DNA from: an uncultured Erysipelotrichaceae bacterium | Lineage (GTDB): Bacteria > Bacillota_I > Bacilli_A > Erysipelotrichales > Erysipelotrichaceae | Reading direction: 5' to 3' | Length of the DNA stretch: 20,621 nt | NCBI GenBank assembly: GCA_947385085.1 | Contig: CANDJN010000035.1 | Coordinates: 1-20,621, forward strand | Part shown: piece after piece, positions 13,810-20,621 of the stretch | How positions within the stretch are numbered: position 1 is the stretch's first letter | How the letters are laid out: every line of letters begins with the position of its first letter | Translations under genes and position numbers: made by a program | The notes under the pieces: generated by a model | Databases searched by the model: none | What the model saw: only the letters and a program-made list of their open reading frames with translations | Told to the model about the DNA's origin: nothing

Positions 13810-16800
13810 TCAGCTGTTTTTTGCCGCTGTTTCCGCTTCCAGCTCGTTCATGGAAACAGCTGAGAAGCTCAAGGATTCCGCAACCCGCAGCATTGCCCTT
13901 GCCGTATCTAATGAGGTAAAGCAGGAAATGTTGTTTTCCGCAGCAGTACGGCGAATCAAAAAGCCGTCCTTTGAAACACTGCTCGTCTGTGACATTGTGT
14001 TGATCACAAGGCTTACGCGTCCCATCCGAATGAGATTTAAAACGTTGATTTCCGGATCCTCACCGATTTTAATCGCGTCATGTACATCAATATCGTGATC
14101 GCGTAAATATTTTGCGGTACCGCTGGTCGCATAGATACCATATCCGATTGCATAGAATCGCTGTGCAATGCTGAGGGCTTCCGCCTTATCTTGATCCGCA
14201 ATCGTCATGAGCACATTACCGCGATTGGGCACTTTCACTCCACTTGCCACCAACGCTTTATACAGCGCTTTCTCTAATGTGACGTCTCCGCCTAACGCTT
14301 CGCCGGTGGACTTCATTTCCGGACCAAGCGTCGTATCCACGCTGCGCAGCTTCGCAAATGAGAAGACCGGCGCTTTCACAAACGTGCGCTTGCCCTCAGC
14401 ATGGATACCTGTCGGATACCCCTGCTTTGTTAAGCTGTCACCGATAATACAGCGGGTTGCCACATGAGACATCGGTACCCCGGTAATTTTGCTTAAAAAC
14501 GGCACGGTGCGAGAAGAACGCGGATTAACCTCCAGAACGTAAACCTGATCATTTTGATCCACAATAAATTGAATGTTATATAAGCCGATGAAATGGAAAC
14601 CGCGGCCAATCCGTATTGTATAATCCACAATCACTTCTTTTAAACCATCGGTAAGGGTTGGAGCCGGATAGACCGATATACTGTCGCCCGAGTGGACACC
14701 GGCACGTTCGATATGTTCCATAATTCCGGGAATATAGACGCTTTCGCCATCACCGATCGCATCAATTTCCACTTCTCTGCCGACAATGTATTTATCAATC
14801 AGAATGGGCGCATCATGACTGATCTCTTTAACGGCACAGCGCATGTAGACCCGTAAATCTTCATCATTATATACGATTTCCATCGCTCTGCCTCCCAATA
14901 CATAGGAGGGACGAACCAATACCGGATACCCGATGCGATTGGCAATCGCTACAGCTTCCTCTACCTCAGTGGCGGTTTCACCCAACGGCTGGGGAATCTG
15001 TAGTTTATGCAGCATCGCTTCAAATTCGTGACGATCCTCGGCACGGTCAATATCGCTCAAATCCGTACCTAATATTTTTACGCCGCGCTTCACTAAACCC
15101 GCCGCTAGATTGATCGCGGTCTGACCGCCGAATTGTACGATAACGCCTAGCGGCTTTTCCCATTCAATCACATGCATCACATCTTCCAATGTCAGCGGTT
15201 CAAAATACAGCTTGTCCGAAATGGAAAAATCGGTAGATACCGTTTCCGGATTATTGTTTATGACAATCGCTTCATAGCCGCATTCACGCAGCGTCATCAC
15301 GCAATGTACCGTGGCATAATCAAATTCTACGCCTTGACCGATACGAATCGGGCCGGAACCAAGAACGATGATTTTAGGACGATCGGAGCGCTTTGATTCA
15401 TTTTCCTGTTCATAAGTAGAGTAGTAATACGGAGTGGCACTCGCAAACTCTGCCGCACATGTATCCACGGTTTTATATACCGGAATGATTTTCTGTTCCT
15501 TGCGCAAATCACAAATCGCTTGCTCACTCATCTGCCATATCCGAGCCAGATAGGAATCCGCAAAGCCGTTTTCCTTGGCCTTTCTTAACACCGCAGGATC
15601 ACCGTGATGCGCGCTTAGTTCTTTTTCTAATTGAACCATTCGCTCAAAATGATGTAGGAAGAAATTATCTATTTGCGTGATGTCATGAATGCGATCCACT
15701 GCTTCTTTTCGCCGCATTAGTTCCGTGATCACAAACAGTCTGCGATCATCTTGAATCGCCACGCGCTCCCATAATTCTTCTGTCGAACAAGCGCTGATTT
15801 CGACATCCTCAATATGATCCCATTTCATTTCCAAGGAACGAACAGCCTTTAAAAAGCTCTCGGGAAAAGTGCGACCGATGGCCATGGCTTCGCCGGTCGC
15901 TTTCATCTGGGTGCCCAAGCGCCGATCGGCATGATTGAATTTATCAAAGGGAAAGCGCGGCAGCTTTGTGACGACATAATCAAGCGCCGGTTCAAAGCAG
16001 GCGTAGCTTGTATGAGTGATCGGATTGATCATTTCATCCAAGCTCATTCCCACCGCAATTTTCGCCGCCAGCTTGGCAATCGGGTAACCACTCGCTTTAG
16101 AAGCCAAGGCTGAGGAACGTGATACCCGAGGATTGACCTCGATCACATAATACTCAAAGCTTTTAGGATGCAGCGCCAGCTGTACATTACAGCCGCCGCA
16201 AATTTTCAATGCGCGAATGATTTTCAAGCTGGCATTGCGAAGCATCTGATGCTCCCGATCACTTAATGTCTGAACCGGAGCTACAACCATCGAATCGCCG
16301 GTATGAATTCCCACCGGATCAATGTTTTCCATATTACATACCACAATGGCCTGATCCTTATCATCACGCATCACTTCGTATTCAATTTCCTTATAGCCGG
16401 CAATACTGCGTTCCACCAAGCACTGATGTACCGGAGAACGCTTTAAGCCATTGATACAAATATCGCGCAGTTCTTCCTCATTATGAGCAAAACCGCCACC
16501 GGTTCCTCCCAGCGTATAAGCCGGGCGAACGACCAGCGGATAACCGATTTTTTCCGCAAAAGACAAGGCTTCCTCCACACTGTGGACAATAGTGCTTTCC
16601 GGTATCGGTTCATGGATGTCCATCATCAATTCACGGAACAGCTCGCGATCCTCTGCCTTATTAATCGCATCCAAATCTGTTCCCAGCACTTCCACATGAT
16701 ATTCATCCAAAATCCCGGCATTGGCCAATTCCACGACCAAATTCAGACCGGTTTGACCTCCAAGGCTGCCTAAAATCGCATCGGGACGCTCCTTATAAAT

Positions 16801-17031
16801 AATACGGCTGGCAAATTCCAATGTCAGCGGTTCAATATAAACACGATCCGCAATCGCCGTATCGGTCATAATCGTTGCCGGATTGGAGTTAATTAGAATG
16901 ACTTCATACCCTTCTTCACGCAGTGCCTGACATGCTTGAGATCCGGCATAGTCAAATTCCGCTGCCTGTCCGATGACAATCGGTCCGGAACCGATCACCA
17001 TTATTTTTTTCAAATCCGTTCGCTTTGTCAT
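13810..17031 (-). CDS. carB: Carbamoyl-phosphate synthase large subunit
   Basis: Makes carbamoyl phosphate from bicarbonate, ammonia passed from CarA, and two ATP, feeding PyrB (also called pyrAB when in pyr operons). 1073 residues, the usual full length. The two homologous halves each begin with a similar phrase: KIMVIGSGPIVIGQAAEFDYAG (residues 9-30) and KIIVLGSGPIRIGQGVEFDYA (about 554-574). Each half carries an ATP-grasp domain (PLVVRPAYTLGGTGGG and PVLVRPSYVLGGRAM segments). An oligomerisation region lies between them, and an MGS-like allosteric domain (from about 940) binds regulators such as UMP. The start overlaps the carA stop as ATGA, with AAGGAG 8 nt upstream. Intact, with no missing motif noticed. 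Confidence 0.97.
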   Translation of the reverse strand: MTKRTDLKKIMVIGSGPIVIGQAAEFDYAGSQACQALREEGYEVILINSNPATIMTDTAIADRVYIEPLTLEFASRIIYKERPDAILGSLGGQTGLNLVVELANAGILDEYHVEVLGTDLDAINKAEDRELFRELMMDIHEPIPESTIVHSVEEALSFAEKIGYPLVVRPAYTLGGTGGGFAHNEEELRDICINGLKRSPVHQCLVERSIAGYKEIEYEVMRDDKDQAIVVCNMENIDPVGIHTGDSMVVAPVQTLSDREHQMLRNASLKIIRALKICGGCNVQLALHPKSFEYYVIEVNPRVSRSSALASKASGYPIAKLAAKIAVGMSLDEMINPITHTSYACFEPALDYVVTKLPRFPFDKFNHADRRLGTQMKATGEAMAIGRTFPESFLKAVRSLEMKWDHIEDVEISACSTEELWERVAIQDDRRLFVITELMRRKEAVDRIHDITQIDNFFLHHFERMVQLEKELSAHHGDPAVLRKAKENGFADSYLARIWQMSEQAICDLRKEQKIIPVYKTVDTCAAEFASATPYYYSTYEQENESKRSDRPKIIVLGSGPIRIGQGVEFDYATVHCVMTLRECGYEAIVINNNPETVSTDFSISDKLYFEPLTLEDVMHVIEWEKPLGVIVQFGGQTAINLAAGLVKRGVKILGTDLSDIDRAEDRHEFEAMLHKLQIPQPLGETATEVEEAVAIANRIGYPVLVRPSYVLGGRAMEIVYNDEDLRVYMRCAVKEISHDAPILIDKYIVGREVEIDAIGDGESVYIPGIMEHIERAGVHSGDSISVYPAPTLTDGLKEVIVDYTIRIGRGFHFIGLYNIQFIVDQNDQVYVLEVNPRSSRTVPFLSKITGVPMSHVATRCIIGDSLTKQGYPTGIHAEGKRTFVKAPVFSFAKLRSVDTTLGPEMKSTGEALGGDVTLEKALYKALVASGVKVPNRGNVLMTIADQDKAEALSIAQRFYAIGYGIYATSGTAKYLRDHDIDVHDAIKIGEDPEINVLNLIRMGRVSLVINTMSQTSSVSKDGFLIRRTAAENNISCFTSLDTARAMLRVAESLSFSAVSMNELEAETAAKNS

Positions 17032-18107
17032 TTTGTCTGCTCCTTTTCCATCAGATCAATAAAATCATCAAACAAGTGATTCGCATCCTCCGGTCCCGGT
17101 GATGCTTCAGGATGATATTGAACGCTGAATACGGGATATTGGGTATGACGCAAGCCTTCCACACTACGATCGTTTAATGCCGTATGGGTCACTTCCAGAC
17201 CCGTATCCGCCAGGCTTTCCGCTTCCACCGCATAGTTGTGGTTCTGTGAAGTGATTTCCGCCTTTTGATGAATCAGATCCAGCACTGGGTGGTTACAGCC
17301 GTGATGACCGAATTTCAGCTTTACCGTATTCGCTCCACAGGCAAGCGCAATCAGCTGATGACCTAGGCAAATACCAAAAACGACCACTTTACCAATCAGT
17401 TCGCGAATCATCGCAATGGCTTGCGGCAAATCCTTGGGATCACCGGGGCCGTTGCTTAACATCACACCGTCGGGATGCAGGGCAAGAATCGCCTCTGCGC
17501 TTGTATTGTAAGGCACAACCACCAAATCACAATTGCGTGCAGCCAGCTCTCGGATAATGCCATGCTTAGCGCCAAAATCCACCAATACTACCTTTTTGCC
17601 CCGTGCCGGAATCGGAAAGGGCTTATGTGTTGATACGCGGGATACTTGATCATGAAGTGGCTCGCTTGTTTGTAGCTGTTTCACAATCGCTGCGACATCC
17701 GCATCAGGATTCGCCATTACGGCTCGCATCGTTCCTCTTTCACGGATTCTGCGGGTAATGGCACGTGTATCCACATGGGAAATACCGGGAATCTGTTTCA
17801 TTTTCAAGAATTCATCTAAATTCATATCCGAGCGAAAATTACTTGGCTGTTCACAATATTCTCTCACGACAAAGCCAAATACCGCCGGATCCAGACTTTC
17901 AAAGTCATCGCGGTTGATGCCGTAATTGCCAATGAGCGGGTATGTCATCAATACGATTTGTCCGCAATATGATAAATCGGAAAGAACCTCCTGATAGCCA
18001 CTCATACCTGTATTAAATATCAATTCACCGATCTGATAGTGATCATAGCCAAAGCCATAGCCATGATAAACACTGCCATCCTCTAAAATTAATAAGCGCT
18101 CATTCAT
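17028..18107 (-). CDS. carA: Carbamoyl-phosphate synthase small subunit (glutaminase)
   Basis: Class I glutamine amidotransferase that releases ammonia from glutamine for CarB. 359 residues. The N-terminal CPSase_sm domain (about 1-130) has LIFNTGMSGYQEVLSD and the THVDTR-like HVDTRAITRRIR. The C-terminal GATase has the nucleophile C247 in FGICLGHQ and partners H332 and E334 in QYHPEA; SNGPGDP at 218-224 is also conserved. The AAGGAGG ribosome site lies inside the last codons of pyrC, whose stop is only 3 nt upstream. The enzyme is in a pyr operon, not an arginine one, so pyrimidine control is expected. Confidence 0.97.
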   Translation of the reverse strand: MNERLLILEDGSVYHGYGFGYDHYQIGELIFNTGMSGYQEVLSDLSYCGQIVLMTYPLIGNYGINRDDFESLDPAVFGFVVREYCEQPSNFRSDMNLDEFLKMKQIPGISHVDTRAITRRIRERGTMRAVMANPDADVAAIVKQLQTSEPLHDQVSRVSTHKPFPIPARGKKVVLVDFGAKHGIIRELAARNCDLVVVPYNTSAEAILALHPDGVMLSNGPGDPKDLPQAIAMIRELIGKVVVFGICLGHQLIALACGANTVKLKFGHHGCNHPVLDLIHQKAEITSQNHNYAVEAESLADTGLEVTHTALNDRSVEGLRHTQYPVFSVQYHPEASPGPEDANHLFDDFIDLMEKEQTK

Positions 18108-18110
18108 TTT

Positions 18111-19391
18111 TTACGCCTCCTTGTATACGATTGTTCCATCGACAATCGTCATCACTACTTTGCCATAAACCTGCCATCCCGCAAACGGTGTTGATCGTCC
18201 CCGGGAATAAAAGTCATTGGGATCAATCGTCCATTTTTTCGATAGATTCACTAGCACCAAATCGGATGAAGCTCCCACCTTCAATTCGCCGCATCGTGCC
18301 ATGCCAAAGCGCCGCGCCGGAATTAAGCTCATGCGATCGATCAGCTCCTTCAACGTCAAAATACCATTTTTAACCAAATTGGTATACAACAAGGGAAAGG
18401 CGGTTTCCAATGATACGATACCAAAGGGAGCAGCTTCCATTCCCTTTGCCTTTTCTGCTGTGGTATGCGAGGCATGATCATTGGCGATCAAATCGATAAT
18501 CCCTGTCTTCAACCCTTGAACCAATGCCTGCCTATCTTCCTTGGAACGCAGTGGCGGATTCATCTTAAAATCGCCATGAGGCAATACATCATCCTCAGTT
18601 AATAATAAATGATGCACACTCACTTCTCCGCTGACATCCAAACCCTTTTGCTTGGCGCGCGCAAGCAGCTCCACACTTTCCTTCGTACTCATATGACAAA
18701 TATGATAATGTCCGCCCGTTTCCTCTACTAAGTGTAAATCTCGCTCTATTTGTTTCCATTCACATTCGCTGGGAATGCCGACAAGCCCCAGCTCGCTGCT
18801 TTTCTTCCCCTCATGCATGCACGCCTTAGGCTTGCGATAGCGCATATCCTCACAATGTGCCGCTAACAATATTGATTCCTGCGCGCTGTGACGCATTGCT
18901 TCTTTCATCACTTCATCGCTTTGTACACCGACACCATCATCACTGAAGGCATGTATGCCCAACGCTTTTAATGCATGGAAATCCACTACTTCCTCCCCCT
19001 GTTCGCCCTTGGTAATGGAAGCATAGGGAATTACATGCACATGGGCATTTTGCGCTATTCTTTTGAAATAATCGCTCATGATTTCTGCATGATCAGGAAT
19101 GGGATTGAGATTGGGCATCGCCATAATGGTCGTAAAACCGCCATGCGCCGCTGCCATCGTCCCGCTTGCGATTGTTTCCTTTTGTTCAAAGCCCGGTTCT
19201 CGTAAATGTACATGTACATCAATCAAGCCTCTCATCAATAAATATCCACGACCATCAATGATTGTAGCATCCTTATCCTCTATATGATCAGCGATGGCTA
19301 AGATTTCATGTTCATCAAACAGTACATCCCTTACCACCAATTCATTATCACAAATACAGAGGGAAGCCTGCTTTATCATTGTCTTGTTCAT
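18111..19391 (-). CDS. pyrC: Dihydroorotase
   Basis: Cyclises carbamoyl aspartate to dihydroorotate, the third pathway step. 426 residues, the length of the long (class I, AllB/PyrC-like) type rather than the 340-residue Escherichia coli type. The metal-binding DVHVHLREPG is at 58-67 (H60, H62). Later metal and substrate segments are visible: LLAAHCEDM, HYHICHMST and LIANDHASHT. The ND-H motif near residue 300 is present, so the enzyme looks active. The start overlaps pyrB as ATGA with GAGGGA upstream. It is followed by carA after 3 nt. Confidence 0.96.
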   Translation of the reverse strand: MNKTMIKQASLCICDNELVVRDVLFDEHEILAIADHIEDKDATIIDGRGYLLMRGLIDVHVHLREPGFEQKETIASGTMAAAHGGFTTIMAMPNLNPIPDHAEIMSDYFKRIAQNAHVHVIPYASITKGEQGEEVVDFHALKALGIHAFSDDGVGVQSDEVMKEAMRHSAQESILLAAHCEDMRYRKPKACMHEGKKSSELGLVGIPSECEWKQIERDLHLVEETGGHYHICHMSTKESVELLARAKQKGLDVSGEVSVHHLLLTEDDVLPHGDFKMNPPLRSKEDRQALVQGLKTGIIDLIANDHASHTTAEKAKGMEAAPFGIVSLETAFPLLYTNLVKNGILTLKELIDRMSLIPARRFGMARCGELKVGASSDLVLVNLSKKWTIDPNDFYSRGRSTPFAGWQVYGKVVMTIVDGTIVYKEA

Positions 19392-20287
19392 CGTATTCCC
19401 TCGCTTTCAAATGAATAATCGAATGCACGTTTTAATACCGCCTTACGCACAAGCACGCCGTTGCTCATCTGTTTAAATATGCGGCTTTTTTCACTCTCTA
19501 CCAGCTCATCGGCAATTTCCACACCGCGATTGACCGGTGCCGGATGCATGATAATCGCATGAGCCTGCATTTGATCATAGCGTTCCTTGGTCATTCCATA
19601 ATTTTCTAAATATTCCTGTGCACTCATTTTCATCAAGCTCGAATGACGCTCATGCTGAATTCTTAACATCATCACCACATCAGCCCAGCCAACAAGATCA
19701 TCTATCGATGCATAGTTTGTACCATCATCCTGCCATTCCTCAGGTCCGCCAAACCGGGTTTCCCCTCCCAGCATTGTCATAGCTTCCTGTATTGAATGTG
19801 CCACCCGACTATGCTTAATATCACCAACCACCGCCAATTTGATTCCATCAAAGTGCTCGAACTCCTGACGTATCGTTAATAAATCCAGCAGGCACTGGGT
19901 CGGATGATTCCCCTTGCCGTCTCCGGCATTTAAAATCGGAATGTGAATATTGCCTAATTCGTTAAAATATTCATCCTGCGGATGACGAATCACTACCGCA
20001 TCATAGCCGATGCTTTCAAAGGTCTTCACCGTGTCATACAGACTTTCGCCCTTTTCCACACTGCTTCCCGTTGCGGTGAAATTCTCCACCCGGCAATTCA
20101 ACTGATGCTCTGCACTGACAAAGGAAAAATGCGTTCGTGTACTCGGCTCAAAAAAAAGATTAGCAACCAGTTTCCGCTGGGGAAATTGCCAATCTCGATA
20201 AGTGGACGCAAAAGCCTGTGCATCGTCTAAGATGTCAAGCAGTTCATTCTTGGTTAAATCTTTAATGCGAAATAGATTTTTTTTCAT
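19388..20287 (-). CDS. pyrB: Aspartate carbamoyltransferase catalytic subunit
   Basis: Condenses carbamoyl phosphate and aspartate, the committed step. 299 residues from the ATG at 20287. Two earlier ATGs (20302, 20293) lie within or directly beside the GGGAGG ribosome site; the third has correct 7-nt spacing and gives the expected N-terminus. The carbamoyl-phosphate motif FEPSTRT is at 46-52; the HPxQ segment appears as GNHPTQCLLDLLTI, and MHPAPVNRGVEI is the C-terminal signature. No pyrI regulatory subunit is adjacent, as in Bacillus-type operons, so control is through the leader. First gene of the operon. Confidence 0.96.
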   Translation of the reverse strand: MKKNLFRIKDLTKNELLDILDDAQAFASTYRDWQFPQRKLVANLFFEPSTRTHFSFVSAEHQLNCRVENFTATGSSVEKGESLYDTVKTFESIGYDAVVIRHPQDEYFNELGNIHIPILNAGDGKGNHPTQCLLDLLTIRQEFEHFDGIKLAVVGDIKHSRVAHSIQEAMTMLGGETRFGGPEEWQDDGTNYASIDDLVGWADVVMMLRIQHERHSSLMKMSAQEYLENYGMTKERYDQMQAHAIIMHPAPVNRGVEIADELVESEKSRIFKQMSNGVLVRKAVLKRAFDYSFESEGIR

Positions 20288-20301
20288 CAACATACCTCCC
20301 A

Positions 20302-20316
20302 TATAAGGCTCTTATA
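20302..20316 (-). other. Small hairpin before the pyrB ribosome site
   Basis: TATAAG, GCT loop, CTTATA on the plus-strand reading: a perfect 6-bp stem between the leader terminator T-run and GGGAGG. It is AT-rich and may only be incidental; it could modulate ribosome access. Confidence 0.3.
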
Positions 20317-20411
20317 AAAAAGAACCCTGAATATACAAAAGGGCCTAGGTCATGTTTCATATTCTCACCCTTGATGACCTCTCAGGATCATCTTAAAGGA
20401 CACCTTTTTCA
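20316..20411 (-). promoter_or_regulatory. pyr leader: PyrR-binding loop, antiterminator and terminator
   Basis: In transcript order: the PyrR-binding hairpin (20399-20369) has CCTT/AAGG and GATGA/TCATC stems around TCCTGAGAGG, matching the known UCCnGAGAGG loop. AGGTCAT (20380-20374) is complementary to ATGACCT (20353-20347), a perfect 7-bp antiterminator that cannot coexist with the first hairpin. The terminator GGCCCT/AGGGTT (20345-20340 with 20328-20323) precedes TTTTTT (20321-20316). Known mechanism: PyrR with UMP stabilises the first hairpin, the terminator forms and the operon is shut off. The terminator stem is modest, with two G-U pairs. Confidence 0.82.
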
Positions 20412-20417
20412 TCTATT

Positions 20418-20446
20418 ATTCTAACACAGGTTAATCATTCATACAA
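20418..20446 (-). promoter_or_regulatory. Promoter of the pyr operon
   Basis: On the minus strand, TTGTAT (20441-20446), 17-nt spacer, TAGAAT (20418-20423) preceded by TGTGT. The predicted start near 20411 gives a leader of about 124 nt before pyrB. Confidence 0.75.
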
Positions 20447-20540
20447 GAATTTTTGATCATTATCATGAACTAATCCCCTAATAACACATAACAGCATGTA
20501 ACAGAATTGCAACGGCACGAAGCGGCAGCTAACATTCCTA

Positions 20541-20621
20541 TTATATCAGCCCGGTTTTGGTGGCTTCCTGTACCCGGTGATACTGTTTCGCCCCATAATT
20601 ATATCCGGCAATCGGCATAAA
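20541..20621 (-). pseudogene. Remnant or 3' end of a MATE-family efflux gene
   Basis: The last 26 codons before a TAA read FMPIAGYNYGAKQYHRVQEA then TKTGLI. This is the conserved MATE motif (P-I-x-G-Y-N-Y-G-A-x-x-Y-x-R-V-x-x-A), which lies in the second half of a roughly 450-residue protein with about 180 residues normally following. Here the frame stops six residues after the motif segment. Moving two bases resumes a hydrophobic IIGMLAAA in another frame, as expected after a frameshift, but that frame ends after about 23 codons. The upstream part is outside the window. A genuine short C-terminus or a different protein cannot be excluded. Confidence 0.6.

Noticed and set aside
1..20621. CRISPR array, transposon, phage or defence island
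   Set aside because: No regularly spaced repeats, transposase, integrase or defence-type domains were found; most of the window is housekeeping genes with single-gene accessory units.

Overview
The window looks like chromosomal DNA of a low-to-moderate GC, probably anaerobic member of the Bacillota. An Erysipelotrichia-like gut anaerobe is my guess, but the sequence alone does not prove it. Supporting signs are strong AGGAGG-type ribosome binding sites, -10 boxes preceded by TGTGN, Rho-independent terminators with long U-tracts, a group B [FeFe]-hydrogenase, an NAD-linked (class 1B) dihydroorotate dehydrogenase, and PyrR-type control of pyrimidine synthesis.

Left part (1-4360): the N-terminal 294 codons of an [FeFe]-hydrogenase run off the left edge on the minus strand, behind a promoter overlapped by a Rex-like operator. 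Next come an EamA-family transporter (minus), a bactofilin with a tyrosine-periodic N-terminal tail (plus) and an AI-2E-family membrane protein (plus). The two plus genes each have their own promoter and terminator.

Middle (4360-10722): three separate minus-strand units. These are an ABC transporter with ATPase and FtsX-type permease in one chain, a stand-alone SPL-like radical SAM protein, and a secreted surface protein (beta-helix, two FIVAR repeats, atypical sorting motif). The surface protein gene lies behind a leader of about 290 nt. That leader contains a strong intrinsic terminator and two copies of a palindromic AAAAGT..ACTTT motif. It is the least explained part of the window.

Right part (10648-20450): a complete de novo UMP operon on the minus strand, pyrB-pyrC-carA-carB-pyrK-pyrD-pyrF-pyrE, with overlapping or closely spaced genes and one terminator after pyrE. 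Together these genes take bicarbonate, glutamine and aspartate to UMP. The leader carries a PyrR-binding loop, an antiterminator and a terminator, but no pyrR or pyrP gene lies in the window. Upstream, at the right edge, is what appears to be a truncated MATE efflux gene.

I found no tRNA, rRNA, CRISPR array, insertion sequence or phage gene.
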